Source of the DNA: Hymenoscyphus infarciens
Taxonomy: Eukaryota; Ascomycota; Leotiomycetes; Helotiales; Helotiaceae
Assembly (NCBI GenBank): GCA_001414345.1
Contig: LLCB01000046.1
Span: 1-64,000 of the forward strand
Reading direction: 5' to 3'
Length of the DNA: 64,000 bases
Each line of letters opens with the position of its first letter. The stretch's first letter is position 1. This document shows positions 34,301 to 45,866 of the stretch, piece after piece. Below the pieces are notes generated by a model that was not told the origin of the DNA, made no database searches, and worked only from the letters and a program-made list of their open reading frames with translations. The position numbers and the translations under genes were made by a program.

Positions 34301-37300
34301 TAGTGTTTTGGGTTTCCTCGCCTAATCTATTATTCTATCCTTTCTTAATAATCCTTCTCCTTCCTACCTCTATTTTAAGGCTATCTTACCTAATTCTATC
34401 CTAATATATTACTTCTTCTAGCTACTCTGATCCTATTTTGAAATTTGTTCTACCTATCCTTTTCTATCTAAGGTATTAGAGTAGCCTTTCCTAGCCTATA
34501 GAAGAGGCTAGGTAGAGTATATACTAGCCTTAAATATATTATTTATAGTATTATTAGTGGATTTAGTAGAAGTAGTACTACTTAAGAAAAGTATATAATA
34601 TTAGTCTCTAATCGGTATCTAAAAATAGAGGTTTTATTATAGTAAATTAAGTACTTAGTAGAGTACTTAATTTAGTATCGTTTACTTCTGTTTATATTTA
34701 AGCTTTAACTAGTTTCTAGATAATATATTAATAATATTAATTATACTCTCTAATACCTACGCTATATAATAACGTGAGATATATATATTATATATTACTC
34801 TTCTTATTATTTATTATCTTAATTATTACTAATATAAACTACTCTTTTTTCTGTAGACGTCCTAGCCTAGCTAGTACTTAAACACCTACCCCCTCTTAGT
34901 CTACCTCTTCTTAGTCTATCTCTTCTTAATCTACCTCTTCTCCTTCTTAATTATTTAAGATAATTGTTATTAATAATAGCGAATCTAACCTTATAATAGT
35001 GATATCTAGCGAAATACCTACACTTTCTAGGTAGGAAGTACTATTAATATATATACTTGAAGTAGTAGTAGATAATGTTATATTTAAGTTTATATTAGCT
35101 CGAATCTCTAGAGAGTACTAAGAGAAGAGGGGTTGCTTCTACTATGTTAAGTACGATCTATATAGACCTAAAAAGTCGAAGAAGAGTATATAGTACTAGA
35201 AATATACTTTAGAATTAATCTATATAAGTAAAGGTTAGTTTAAACCTTTAGGAGAGAGTATTTATAATTAATATACTAATAACTTTAAGATCCTAACTTT
35301 AAGAGCTAATACTAGTATAATAGACGCTTCTAGAGGTGTGTTTAATACTCTAAGGTTTAGTACCTTATAGCGAATTTAGAGAATAAAGTAATATATCTTT
35401 AAATAAAGCATAGTATTATAAAGGGTAGTAGGAAGACTTTATAGAAGTATTTAATAAAAGAGGAGGCTGTTAATAATATTATAAATATAACAACTTATAG
35501 AGAGAAGGAGAGAGTAGTAAATCTTATCTTAGCTATTAAATTTAAACTTTTTAAGAATATGCTAATTGTTTAGATTGTAGTATACTAATTATTAATATCT
35601 ATTACTATTAGTAGTATGTTTATAGAGCTTTTCTAGACTATATATCCTTCTATTTATAAGTTACTCTCTAGCTTTTCTAGTATAATATAAGAGTAGATTA
35701 TTAATATATTTGAGTATTAGAAGTAGTATATGAAAGAGAACCTATACTAAGCGATTAGTAAGATATACTTCTCTTTCAATCTCTAGACGTTACTTAATTA
35801 TCTTATACTAATAGAAGTAGTAGTATACTATATTAATAAGAATAGAAGAAACTAGTTAGTAAGTAGTATTATTTCTAGCCTTATATATATAAGCTTACCT
35901 CTTCTATTAATATTGTTTTCTTATTATCTACTACACTAATTTAATTCCTTTTTAGATATTTGAGTAGCTCTTATAATATACTACTTAAATATCTAAAAAT
36001 TTATTATTTTAATAGTATTATTAATTTAATTTTAATTATATAGTATAGCTTAAGTCTAAGATATTAAGGTATATATAGGCTTTAATCTTAGCTAGATAAT
36101 AGGTTTTAGTATTCTTAAAACATTATAAACTGGTTTAGAACTAATAGTTTATTTTCTTAATAACTACTACGCTTCTTTATAATGTTTTTACACTTCTAAA
36201 TAGCTTTAAACTAGGGCTATTTAATAATATAAAAACATTATAAATAAGTATAGTAGTTGTTAAGAAAACAAACTCTAAGCTTAACTAGAAAGTCCTAGTT
36301 TTATAGACTTCTAAGCCTTAAAAGTTAGTACTTTCTAGCTAACTTTAAGTATTACTTTTAGACTCTTATTATAATCTAATAACTTAAAGGCGCTTATATA
36401 AGAGAGAATTAAGCGGAGTTAGTTATATAGGTTATTAAGAAGTATAATATAGAGTATAAAGTAGGCTGGTTTATAACTAATAACGTATTAAATAACAACA
36501 CCTGTCTAGATATTATTACTAAGAGGTTCTTACCTTACCTTACTTTTAAATAATAAAAAGTATAACGTTTATAATGCCTTAGACATGTTATAAATCTTAG
36601 GGTAAAAGCCTTCTTTTATAAGGCTAAATTTAATGCTTTTAAAGTAGAAAATAATAGTATTAGATTAAATTCTAATTTAATTAAAGAGCTAAATGCCTAG
36701 TAAAAGCGTAGCCTTGTTAACAAGCTTTATAATATCGTCTATTATATTATGGGATTATCTTAACAGCGCTAATAATTCTAAGCTATAGAGAACGATTCTA
36801 TAGCTTTTAAGGAGTCTTACGATTACTTATAATTAGTAAGAGATAATGCTACTTAGTGGAATTCTCTCTATTCTATAATCTAGCGTATCTTATAAGTATA
36901 GAGCTAAATTGACTTGTTTTGCTTATATAACTCTAGTACTATTTATAGGAGTAATTACAAGGTAAAAGCCGTCTAAGCTAAATAATAATAAGATAATTAT
37001 AATGTTTAATTATCTTATAATATCCTTACTCTTAGTAATTAGAATACTTTTAAAAAAGTTATATAAATTCTAAAGCTTTTTTATAACTATATAATATATA
37101 TATAGAATACTAAATAGTCTACTGATTAAGGTATAGCTTTTAATTATCTTATTACCTTAAATAGATTAGTAGAGTATATATATAATATATAAGACGAATT
37201 TAAAATATAAGATAATAAAGATTATATTTACTAGTACTCTAATAATTACTAGATAAAGATTAATAAATACTTTCTTAAGACTAAGAATACTCTAGTATAT

Positions 37301-38263
37301 TATATCTTAATTATAATTACTTCTAAGATAAAGTTTAAGTAGTTTTAGTATAAGTAGAAGGATATAAGTTAGTAGAAAGATATAAACTATCTAGATTTAT
37401 AAGTATTATAAGCTAATAGATATATTAAAAAGGTTTAGATAAAATATAAGGATCTTATAATACTTTAAGATAATAATACTAGAGGTAAAAGAGCTCGGTT
37501 GTTAAATAACTTTAAGAGAGATATAGATATAGTTATAATATATAACTTTATAAAGGATAATCCTCTTAATATATAGTTCTATTAAAAGCCCTTCTACCTT
37601 AATATATATAAAAGTTTATCTTAATACTAGTATTATATACTTAAGTTAAAAGCTATATATTGTCTTACTTAATTAGGATTAGATATAGCCTTAATTCTTA
37701 TAATAAGTAGTAATTATAAGAGAGTATTCTCTTAAGCTAAACTACTTATTATAGAGTAAAGGAATCGCTTTTAACCTAATATAATAGAGGTAACTTAGTA
37801 TTTTTAAGTATAGATTATTATAAACTAAAAGTTATAAGGGAAGTAGAGAGAAAAGAACTTAGAAGATAAGTAGTAGAATAAAGAGAATTAAGTTGTTACT
37901 AATCTACTAAGATAATACTATAATTTAAGTATAATATCTTATCTTTTAGTAGCTTTAATAATATTATTATTTTTAATACTTCTTAAATTAGTCTATAATA
38001 TTAGTACTTTTTATTACTTTTTACTTATTTTAATATTTTTTACTTATACTTCTTATCCTATCCTATCCTCTCTAACACCTCTCCTTACCTAGCCCCCTCT
38101 TTTAGTCTTCCTTACCTCTCCTATCTAAATTTAGCATCTCTCCTACCTAATTTAGCCTAGCCTATAAGTGAAATTAGCCTATCCTCTCCTTTCCTAATAG
38201 AGAGAGGTAGCCTATCCTCTCCAGAGTGCCAGGCTGACCAAGGCGGGGAAAGCCAAAACACTG
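34301..38263 (+). mobile_element. Inner hAT element, 3963 bp, inserted in the outer element
   Basis: The 22-bp inverted ends at 34301-34322 and 38242-38263 match those of the outer element with few changes. The element is flanked by an exact 8-bp duplication ATAGGATA at 34293-34300 and 38264-38271. The left arm (about 34301-34450) resembles the right arm of the outer element in inverted orientation. The inner right arm likewise resembles the outer left arm, so the two elements are close relatives in opposite orientation. The length suits an autonomous hAT, and a degenerate transposase lies inside on the plus strand. Confidence 0.9.
34850..37830 (+). pseudogene. RIP-degraded hAT transposase
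   Basis: The frame is broken by many TAA/TAG codons, but landmarks survive in order. There is a BED-finger-like segment after a Ser/Thr/Pro-rich N-terminus (about 34900-35290). CLRHVINLRVKAF lies at about 36575-36612. DNAT-stop-WNSLYS, the hAT catalytic-region motif, is at about 36841-36870. The C-terminal dimerisation region (SSNYKRVFS, stop, AKLLIIE, stop, RNRF, stop, PNIIE) lies at about 37706-37785. Many stops sit where Gln, Arg or Trp codons would be expected, as C-to-T or G-to-A changes produce. It cannot be functional. Confidence 0.85.
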
Positions 38264-38407
38264 ATAGGATAGGAGTGGCTAGGAAAGCTAGAATTTAAGG
38301 ATAGGAGAAGGCGGGATAGCTTTAAAATAGAGGTAGGAGGGAGAAGGAGCGTCGAGGCAGGATAGGATAACAGATTAGGCGGGGAAACCTAAAACACTGT
38401 TTCTATC

Positions 38408-40200
38408 CCAATCAGCAACATTGAACTGCGGCGTCACTTTATCATCCCTGGCATTCGTATCCCAAGTTTGACTTCCAGCCTGTGTGACCACAATCCTCTT
38501 TTCATACGCAACTTTTGGTCTACTTGGATCTCCAGGTCCGATTCACTTCTCGTGCACCGCTCTCTTACTCTGAACTTTTGTCGAGGAGGTTACCAAGACA
38601 TCATAATCGAGTTTACTGTCACCCTTGGGAATAGTGATGGTAGATCCCCATCGCAGTTAGTCGTTCCCATTCTTGATAGTCTAACTGGTGTGTTCCTTGC
38701 CGCCGCCATCTTTGATGGTAAATTCGGCACCGAGATTTGATCCCTTGTCTCCATCAGTTGCCTCTTGAGCTCTACCTCGTTATTTTGCCTCGTGTAGACA
38801 AACTTTTCGACAGGAACACCAGGAAATAAGGTCCCAAGCAAGGTAGTGATATCGTTTACTCTGCCAGAATATTCTTCCGGGTAATCCTCTTTTGCTGAGT
38901 CCGCCCCCCTTTTTTCTAAATTATTGTCTTGCGTCGTTGGAGTCATAATATAAAATTTTGTAATGTCGGTCTCCGAGAATTTAGGTTTGAGGGGGTGTGA
39001 GTTGAGCCTTAATATAATCGAGTGTGAGGGTGTGGAATTGATCAGGAATTCCCTTGATTAGCATAAATCCCGGGCTTTCCCACATATGGCTCATCCAGGC
39101 TCCTTGACGGGACGACAGACGTACAACCTATCAACGCTTCAACAAAAACGTTATGATCCTTGTCATCGAACTCAATGAACCTTCACGATGAAATGCCAGA
39201 AGCACCATTCACAGCATGCGGAACATGAACGGTGTTGCTATCCGTCGTGACAAGCTGATCATATGTCTCCTCAACGGTATCGTCTTTTTTGGGGATATTT
39301 CGCTTGCCAAATAAACTATAGGTTGCTCGCTTAGGGTTTTCAGTTGGTAGTGCTTGTCGTTTGCCAGCGACACATGCAGTGCAACCCTCAGAGCATATCA
39401 ACTGAGATGTTGACGATGAACTAGAAGAGGAGCCAGATGAAGAACTCGAGGACGAAATTATTCAAGTTTGAGAGGCCTGAGAGGTTGGTTTATCTGGCCC
39501 CCCTTCTCCGCCTAGTATGTTGTTAGTATCGAATCTTGAACGCCGTTGCAATATGTAAGCCCTTGAGAAAATCCTCGGAAGTTCTTCTCTTGAAAAACAG
39601 AAAATGGATCAAATTACCTTCTCCGCTTCTACCCTCTCCTCGTCCTCCTGTATATTATTAGTTGAGGACCTTGAACAACGTTTCAATATCTAAGCCCGTG
39701 AAATCTCGCTTGAGAGTAAGTGCAGTGAGCCTTGCTCTTCGGGGCCTACTTTATTTTTGATTGTGCGAAACAGTCTAGTCTTGTACAATCAGCAGCAGTG
39801 TAGGTGCCGGAAAGCAATTGCCGAACCCCTTGAGTACTTCACTTAGAAGTGAGTAGATAATAGAGAATGGGTTGAACTACCTCCTCCTCCACCACCCCCT
39901 CCTCCAATTGGTATTATAATCGGAGCACCAGATGTGTATATGGCAGTCGAAGTTGTATGATCGTTGGATATGACAATGGTCTTCGGCTGGGTAGCGATAG
40001 TAGTAATAAATCCGGGAGAAGCTGACGATGAAGTGCTAGTGCTTGGTCCATGAGAACTTGAAGAGGTACTTGTAACGTGGACTTTGGAACTACCTACTCG
40101 TTGTTGAAATGACAGGAGTCGATTTAGAAATCGAAGAAGTCTCCGATGAAAGAGCAGAAGAACCTGTAAAATTCAACCAAGGATGAACAACTATCTATCG
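38408..40200 (-). pseudogene. Broken gene for a Ser/Thr-rich secreted-type protein, 3' end cut by hAT insertion
   Basis: The minus strand carries protein-like pieces in changing frames. They run from a mucin-like Ser/Thr stretch (about 40165-40000), through TIATQPKTIVISNDHTTST and a poly-Gly run (about 39900), a poly-Ser run (about 39460-39410), CSEGCTACVAGKRQALP (about 39400-39345), VEALIGCTSVV and WMSHMWESPGF (about 39150-39070), to YSGRVNDITTLLGTLFPGVP and EKFVYTRQ (about 38880-38790). Then comes a Lys-rich part ending FNVADWDRN at the hAT target site. At least two frameshifts are needed, at about 39115 and about 38780. The pieces recall C-terminal modules of large secreted fungal surface proteins, but I cannot name the family. 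The gene reads straight into the TTTCTATC target site, so the outer hAT inserted at its 3' part. Confidence 0.5.
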
Positions 40201-40243
40201 ATGCTGGACTTCTTGTGGGGTTCTTCTCTTGTCGAGTACATTA

Positions 40244-40670
40244 GGGCTCGCACATATTAGTTCTTTTTTAATATGTGCACTACAAAAATAATAAAGTAAT
40301 ATATAATATATACATACACATTATAATATGCACCAACGTTTGGCTAGCATATATTGCAGTACGCACTTTTGCTCGCACTTCCTTTAAATATATGTATAAA
40401 GATATACACCACCAAAATTAAATAATATACTCTCGTAACCTCTTGACCTTAAACTTTTATATATAGGTATATCTTTACTACTATTACTACTACAACTACT
40501 AGAGTTGACGAAATGTATACTGAAATATGCAGCTTACGAGCTAAATGTTATAGAATATATTCAAGGTTAAACTTATAATATAAATAGATATATGCGAGCA
40601 CATTTTAACCTTGTACTCATTTACAAAGCTCTTATATCTAAATTAAATTATATGCGTGCCAAACAGGCCC
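40244..40670. mobile_element. Possible TTA-flanked MITE
   Basis: A 427-bp AT-rich segment interrupts normal-composition DNA. It is flanked by TTA on both sides (40241-40243 and 40671-40673; the match extends to TTAGG). The ends are partly inverted: GGGCTCGCACATAT on the left and, reversed, GGGCCTGTTTGGCACGCATAT on the right. GGGC ends with a TTA duplication fit the PIF/Harbinger type. The inverted repeat is imperfect, so this is tentative. Confidence 0.4.
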
Positions 40671-41461
40671 TTAGGAAAAGAAATCGCCTTTTGAACTAGT
40701 GTTGGTGAAGTCAGAAGATACAGCACGGTAGAGACTGTACAAGGCGCCATAGTCGAAAGAAATAATGACCGAGAGAAAGAGTTGATTGCAAAACCTACCT
40801 AAGAACCCGGAAGTGGGTACTGTAAATATATACAAAACATCATTAGGGGAGAGAAAGTGACAAGATTGGAGGCTGAATGATCTTCATTCAGCTTAAATTT
40901 TTGTAGAGGAAAACCCGTGACGTGTAAGGGTCATAACCGTCTTGACGAACCAACAGAGAGGCTTTACGAGTAAGAAGAAGTTGAAAGAAAGTTTACGAAC
41001 AAGGCGAAGATTAGAAGGATCATATTTGTGGCACAGTTTGCTCCCGAATCCTTGGGTCGGGGAAACGGGTCCCGCTAAAAGCGGCCTTCGATCTCTTGTC
41101 GTTCTAAGGTATCTTGCAGTGAACAATAAGAATGGTTGTTCTAGTCCAGTTAAAAAGAATCTTCGAAGACACCTGTGATGATTATTTGTAAAGACTGAGA
41201 TAATTTGAGATATCCTAGCAAGTTGCAACAACAACAGCTATTCACCCCCGCTTTCCGGCTGCGCGCGTAAGCATAAGCATGTACTCTCTCACTCTTGGAA
41301 TATGAAACACTTAACCTCATAAACACATAATCTTAGAAAGCCACCACAAATTCTCAAATTCGCAATTTCACGTAAATCAAAATACTCTCGTCACTCACAA
41401 AGCGTCCAAACGGACCAAACGAAGAACACAAGCCCCAGTATCACAACTCTCAAACCCCAAC
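40671..41461. other. Intergenic, no firm gene
   Basis: The left part (to about 40810) may be the 5' portion of the broken secreted-protein gene. The rest is the promoter of the ankyrin-type gene. The minus frame at 40893-41234 looks non-coding. Confidence 0.4.
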
Positions 41462-42382
41462 ATGTCATCACCACCTTCAACAACAACACGCCATCCCCCT
41501 CAACGTCCTGGAAGACTCGTTGTCCAAGCCTGTCAAACCAACGACGTCTCGCTAATAGCCCAAGCCCTCACCGTCGCCTCGCTCCCCATATCTAAAGACC
41601 CACCCCAAGACCTCCTCACCCAAGCTGTAAACCAATCCATCCGGCGAAACGCAACAGACGTCCTCTCCTACGTTCTCCAAAACGGCGCTCAAGTCCCAAT
41701 CTACTCAGATCTCAGCGTCGAAGACCCCTCAACCTCAACACTCCAAATCCTCCTTGATCACGGCTGGGACATCAACGCCCGTCAACTAGGACAAAAACCC
41801 TTCCTCTGGAATGCGGTGCTTATTAGTAGTAAATTGGTGGAGTGGTGTTTAAATCATGGTGCTACCGCGATACCAAAATATCTCCATCTAGAGAGTGATG
41901 AAGACCGGAGAAAAGACGAATTTGGATGTCCCTCTATCCTAGAAAGCGCAGCAAAAAATTCTACAGTCGCAACTTTCGAACTCCTGCGTTCAAAAGGCGC
42001 GCCGATCGGTAGACGGACTCTCCATTTCGCAGCAGCCGCAGCATTCAAGACGCCCGAGACCGATGATTCAGTATTTGCTGAACGTTTGAATATGGTGGTT
42101 CACCTGGTTGATAATCTTGGAATTGATCCTAATTCTCTCGATCAGCCAAGGGGTTATTCGTGGGGTAATCATTGGGGGACGCCATTGTGTTATGTGGCTA
42201 AATGCTTGAATCCTAAGTGGGATTGTACTGAGGTTGTGAAGTTTCTGCTTGAGAAAGGTGCAGACCCGGAACTGGTTATGGATCCTGCCGGGTGGAATGC
42301 TATTGAGCTTGCAAAGCAAGCTAATAATGAACAGCTTCTGAAACTCTTCGAAGACTGGAAGACCGACAAAGCGGGTGGATGA
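41462..42382 (+). CDS. Ankyrin-repeat-type protein
   Basis: A single exon of 306 aa starts at an ATG with a purine-rich leader. Degenerate ankyrin helices are visible: RLVVQACQTNDVSLIAQAL (about 18-36), TLQILLDHGWDINARQ, SKLVEWCLNHGATA, TVATFELLRSKGAPIGRRTLHFAA, and EVVKFLLEKGADPELVMDPAGWNAIELAK near the end. Ankyrin repeats mediate protein-protein contacts. There is no second domain, signal peptide or membrane segment, so the partner and role are unknown. Codons shift from C-ending in the first third to mixed later. Confidence 0.85.
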   Translation: MSSPPSTTTRHPPQRPGRLVVQACQTNDVSLIAQALTVASLPISKDPPQDLLTQAVNQSIRRNATDVLSYVLQNGAQVPIYSDLSVEDPSTSTLQILLDHGWDINARQLGQKPFLWNAVLISSKLVEWCLNHGATAIPKYLHLESDEDRRKDEFGCPSILESAAKNSTVATFELLRSKGAPIGRRTLHFAAAAAFKTPETDDSVFAERLNMVVHLVDNLGIDPNSLDQPRGYSWGNHWGTPLCYVAKCLNPKWDCTEVVKFLLEKGADPELVMDPAGWNAIELAKQANNEQLLKLFEDWKTDKAGG

Positions 42383-42724
42383 GAAGGCACTGGGTGATGT
42401 GGAGTTCAGGTACTACAAGCGACTAGGCGGATTGGGTTATATCAAACTAAGAGATACTTGACCAGTTCATATTTTGCAAGCAGACAGATATATAGAGAGA
42501 AAAATCATTGTCAAGTTCTCCGTCGTTGATGACGAAGTTGTGTGAGTTAGGTTTTCTTTTGTATAGACAATTCCACCGAAGGTCCGAACCTCAGCAGAGT
42601 CGGAAAACATACAAAACAATACAGTATTCTACAAAGTGGTCGTCATCCTTCATCCCCATCATCCGAATCGTTTGCGCCCCATCCTACAACCGCAAACAGC
42701 AAACATCCCCTCCATTTCAGGATT
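42383..42724. other. Convergent 3' region, no gene seen
   Basis: Short spacer between the stops of the ankyrin-type gene and DNM1; it holds both 3' UTRs. Confidence 0.6.
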
Positions 42725-45303
42725 CTATATCCCAACCTCACCAATGATCTTGGCTGCCTCTTTATATGTCTTGAGCAACTTCTCGCACTTCTCACGCTCC
42801 TTTTTCACTACATCATCCTCGTACAGGAGCTCTTCGAAGAGGGAATCCTTGTAGAGCTCGCTCACCAAACGATTCTGGACAGAGTCTTTGGAGTGGTTTA
42901 CCAGGAGATGCATGACTGCCTTGGGAACCTGGTCCGCGATGGACTCGCGAACAATGTTGAAATATGATGATATGAGTGCCCGAATTAATTCTGTTTCCAT
43001 AGCCTCTCGGTCTGTGAGTGCTGGTTCATTATTATTGCCCTATCGTATGTCAGTTACGCTTACAACTATATAGGATAGAAATTCGCTTCAACTTACAAAT
43101 GGTGAGTTGTAATCATAATCTCTTTGGGTTCTACCCAGCTCATAATCGTCTTCCCGAGCTTGCTGAGCGGGCGTTCTGTGCACTCGCTCCTCTTGTCTCC
43201 GAATGCTTTGGCTGAAAATGGGCTCAGCACTTTGGCTCACGTGTCTTCCGAGGTTTGCATTTTGTGAGGGAGCTTGTCCTGCACCAGTGCCTGATGTTGG
43301 AGCACCATCCTTGCCGAAAAAGTAGTTCAAAAACGAGTCTTTAGCACCACCAGCAGCCTGGCCACCGAAATCCCCTCCAGATCGCATACCATTCATCGTT
43401 GCCGTTATACCAGTCACACCGTTTTCGCGAACAGCCGGAGACATACTTCGAGTACCTTGTTTATGGTGAAGTTTTCGTACAGGTAAGTTCTCGGCCTTTT
43501 CAACACCGTTTTCCTCTTCTTCCTCTGGCGTATCCAAGCCATTGGTCCCGAGCTCCTTCTGTCGCCTTTTTTCACGTCGCTCTCGTTCTTCTTGCAAGAG
43601 TCGTTTCCTCTCCTTTTCTTGTTTGTTTGTCACAACGTTGCCCATAGCAGCTGCTGCACCTAAGAAATTTGGGTGGTTTGTGTTGATGTATGCCCGTTGT
43701 ATCGAGATCAGCGATTCGACATAGTTGGAAGCTGGGCCAAGACGTTCACGGAGCAGATCAGAGACGACCTCGATCAATTTTGCTTGTAGCCGAGGGAATC
43801 GAGTTAGCTCGGTGGAACCGCAGGTGTGACAGATTTTGATGAGCTCTTCGTAGACAAGCTCGACACATCTCTGAGCGGGCACCTCAAGGAGCTTAATTTG
43901 AGGCTTTACTAGAAGGTCAAAAGCAAGCTCGGGAACGAATAAACTGGGTCTGGGACCAGTAGAGTTTCGGATTGCGGTTCGGATATCAAGAGCGGAGAGA
44001 TTTGTTGTAGGGTCGATCGTTTCCAGGGAATTTCCAAAAACCGAGTTAAATATGTAGTATATCCGGGCACCACCACAAAGTTCCTTTGTGGAGATTTCCG
44101 TCGAAGTACCGTCTATTGATGAAATGAAAGATGTCGCAAATCGAGTCATTAACTGTAGAACCAAAGAACCTCTGTGTTCCTTTCCACTGAAGTGCATGTC
44201 TCCATAACTAGCCAATTCTTGCTGGGTTTGTCCCATTAATGTGTTCAACCTGGCTTTAATATCTGGCAGTCTTTCCCGAATGTGCGCCATCAAAGTTGTA
44301 TTCAAACTCTTTGCCAAGAATTTGGTTCCGCATCTGTTTGCCATATTTCGGTATGCTGGGTGGTGCTTGAAAAAGTCCGTCTCTGACTTCAAGGCTTCGG
44401 ATAGAGGCTTGTTGCCCTGGATGTCTTGCTGAGACCGATTGACGATACCAATGAATCCAAGCTTCAAAGGATATACCCGTCCAGACAAAATATCCAAGGC
44501 ATTTGTTCCGTGGTCCATAAGATCGATTTTGGTAAGGACTCCAATCGTTCTTCGGCCCAGTGGGTCAACATGGCGGGCAAGTTTTAACGCTTCCGAATTT
44601 ACAATATCGACGTTCGCAGGAGATACAGCAAGAATTATACTGTTCGGCTTCGCAATGAATTCGGAAATCAGGTTTCGGGTCTGCTTCTCGATATCTGTTG
44701 GCTGATCTCCAATCGGTACCTGTAAAAGTCACATCAGCCATTGGCCTCTATGCACAGAATGGCACATTTAGCAAATTACCTTTGTCAGTCCGGGCAGATC
44801 CACTAGCGTCAAACTAAGAACATGAGGGGAGTAGATTTTGAGGTTTATTGGCGACCGACTGATTCCCTTATTGTTACCCGCTATCCGGGCCGTTTCGTTC
44901 TCGATTTCCCGCTTGACGTCTTGAAATTCGGTAAACCTTCTGTTTGGGATGTGATGGAACTCTGCCCATTCCCCTTGCTCTGGTGGTGGGCGGCCATCTG
45001 GGCCATCTTCCTCCTCGGGTGGGACATTTATGAGTTGGAGGATAAGAGGTCTTCGAGTGACGATACCACTTCCACGAGGAAGAAAATCCTTTCCGACGAT
45101 ATTTTCGAGAACTGAGGATTTGCCGGAGGATTGTGAACCTACCACCACCTGTGAGTTTATTAGCTATCTGCCATCCATCCCTTCCAGCCCTGGAAAGTAC
45201 ATACAATCTGGGGGAGATCCAAACTATCATTTCCGATGGTATTAAAGACCAAATCCTGCAGCTTATTGACTATGCCGAGCAAATCTTCGCCGAGAGCTGC
45301 CAT
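42725..45303 (-). CDS. DNM1: Dynamin-related GTPase Dnm1 (mitochondrial and peroxisomal fission)
   Basis: Four exons, 45303-45205, 45148-44780, 44719-43097 and 43039-42725, encode 801 aa. The GTPase domain has the P-loop GSQSSGKS (residues 37-44), the switch region [11 protein letters not shown] and DLPGLTK. The middle domain shows [20 protein letters not shown] and [18 protein letters not shown] variable insert carries the Dnm1-type [10 protein letters not shown] sequence. The GED at the C-terminus ([40 protein letters not shown]) completes the layout. Close agreement with Dnm1, rather than Vps1, in the middle and insert regions supports the name. It forms rings on outer mitochondrial and peroxisomal membranes. 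It is divergent from SEC62. Confidence 0.96.
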
Positions 45304-45866
45304 TTTAGAGTGTTGAGAGAGGTTGAGATGGAAAAGTTTGGGGGGAGAAGGCTCTAGTGTCTAGGCGCAGTTGATAGCGTCGCGTCCAAAACAGGAGTTT
45401 TCGACAACAAGTCGGACTGGACACGACGGGGTGTTGATGGACTGGTAAGATTTCTCAGGGGAAACCAGGCGCAACAGGACCAGTGGGCCTGGAGGTCGTA
45501 ACTTAAGATGCACAGAGTGGCAGAGGGACTCGCATGGACATTAATACTCTATTTCTGTTAAATTTCACCAGATGAACCTCCGTCATGCGCATTGCTGTGA
45601 GCAATGCTTCCCCGTGACTCCAGCTAGCGCCACATTGTGGCGAGTGCTTCACCCCTGTCTGTCTTACGCCTCAGGTTAGAGGGTCAAAGAGATACGCTAA
45701 AAATACGGACTCGGTCCGGTGGTGCGCCGGCTCCGACTGGCTCACTATGAATTGAACACCTCGCAACAAATCTCTCAGCCTCGCTCGCCTCACTCATAAA
45801 TTTGAAGGACAGAGAGTTGCATTCCCCATTCCACCACAACCACTTTGTCGCATTCCGCATCTCACA
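45304..45866. promoter_or_regulatory. Shared divergent promoter region, DNM1 / SEC62
   Basis: 563 bp separate the two start codons and hold no gene. A GC-rich patch and a region of short CT-rich tracts near the SEC62 start are visible. Co-regulation is possible but not shown. Confidence 0.45.

Larger units (their letters stand above)
33892..38399. mobile_element. Outer hAT element, split by a nested hAT insertion
   Basis: Ends are 22-bp inverted repeats at 33892-33913 and 38378-38399, of the hAT CAGTG type. The left copy starts TAGTG, as expected from a C-to-T change, and three positions differ in total. The element is flanked by an exact 8-bp target-site duplication TTTCTATC at 33884-33891 and 38400-38407. 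Without the inner element and one copy of its duplication it is only 537 bp (33892-34300 plus 38272-38399). It therefore has no room for a transposase and is a non-autonomous, MITE-like relative. Confidence 0.88.

Noticed and set aside
34293..38407. Pairing the inner left end (34301) with the outer right end (38399) as one element
   Set aside because: The flanking 8-mers do not match in that pairing (ATAGGATA versus TTTCTATC). They match exactly in the nested pairing.
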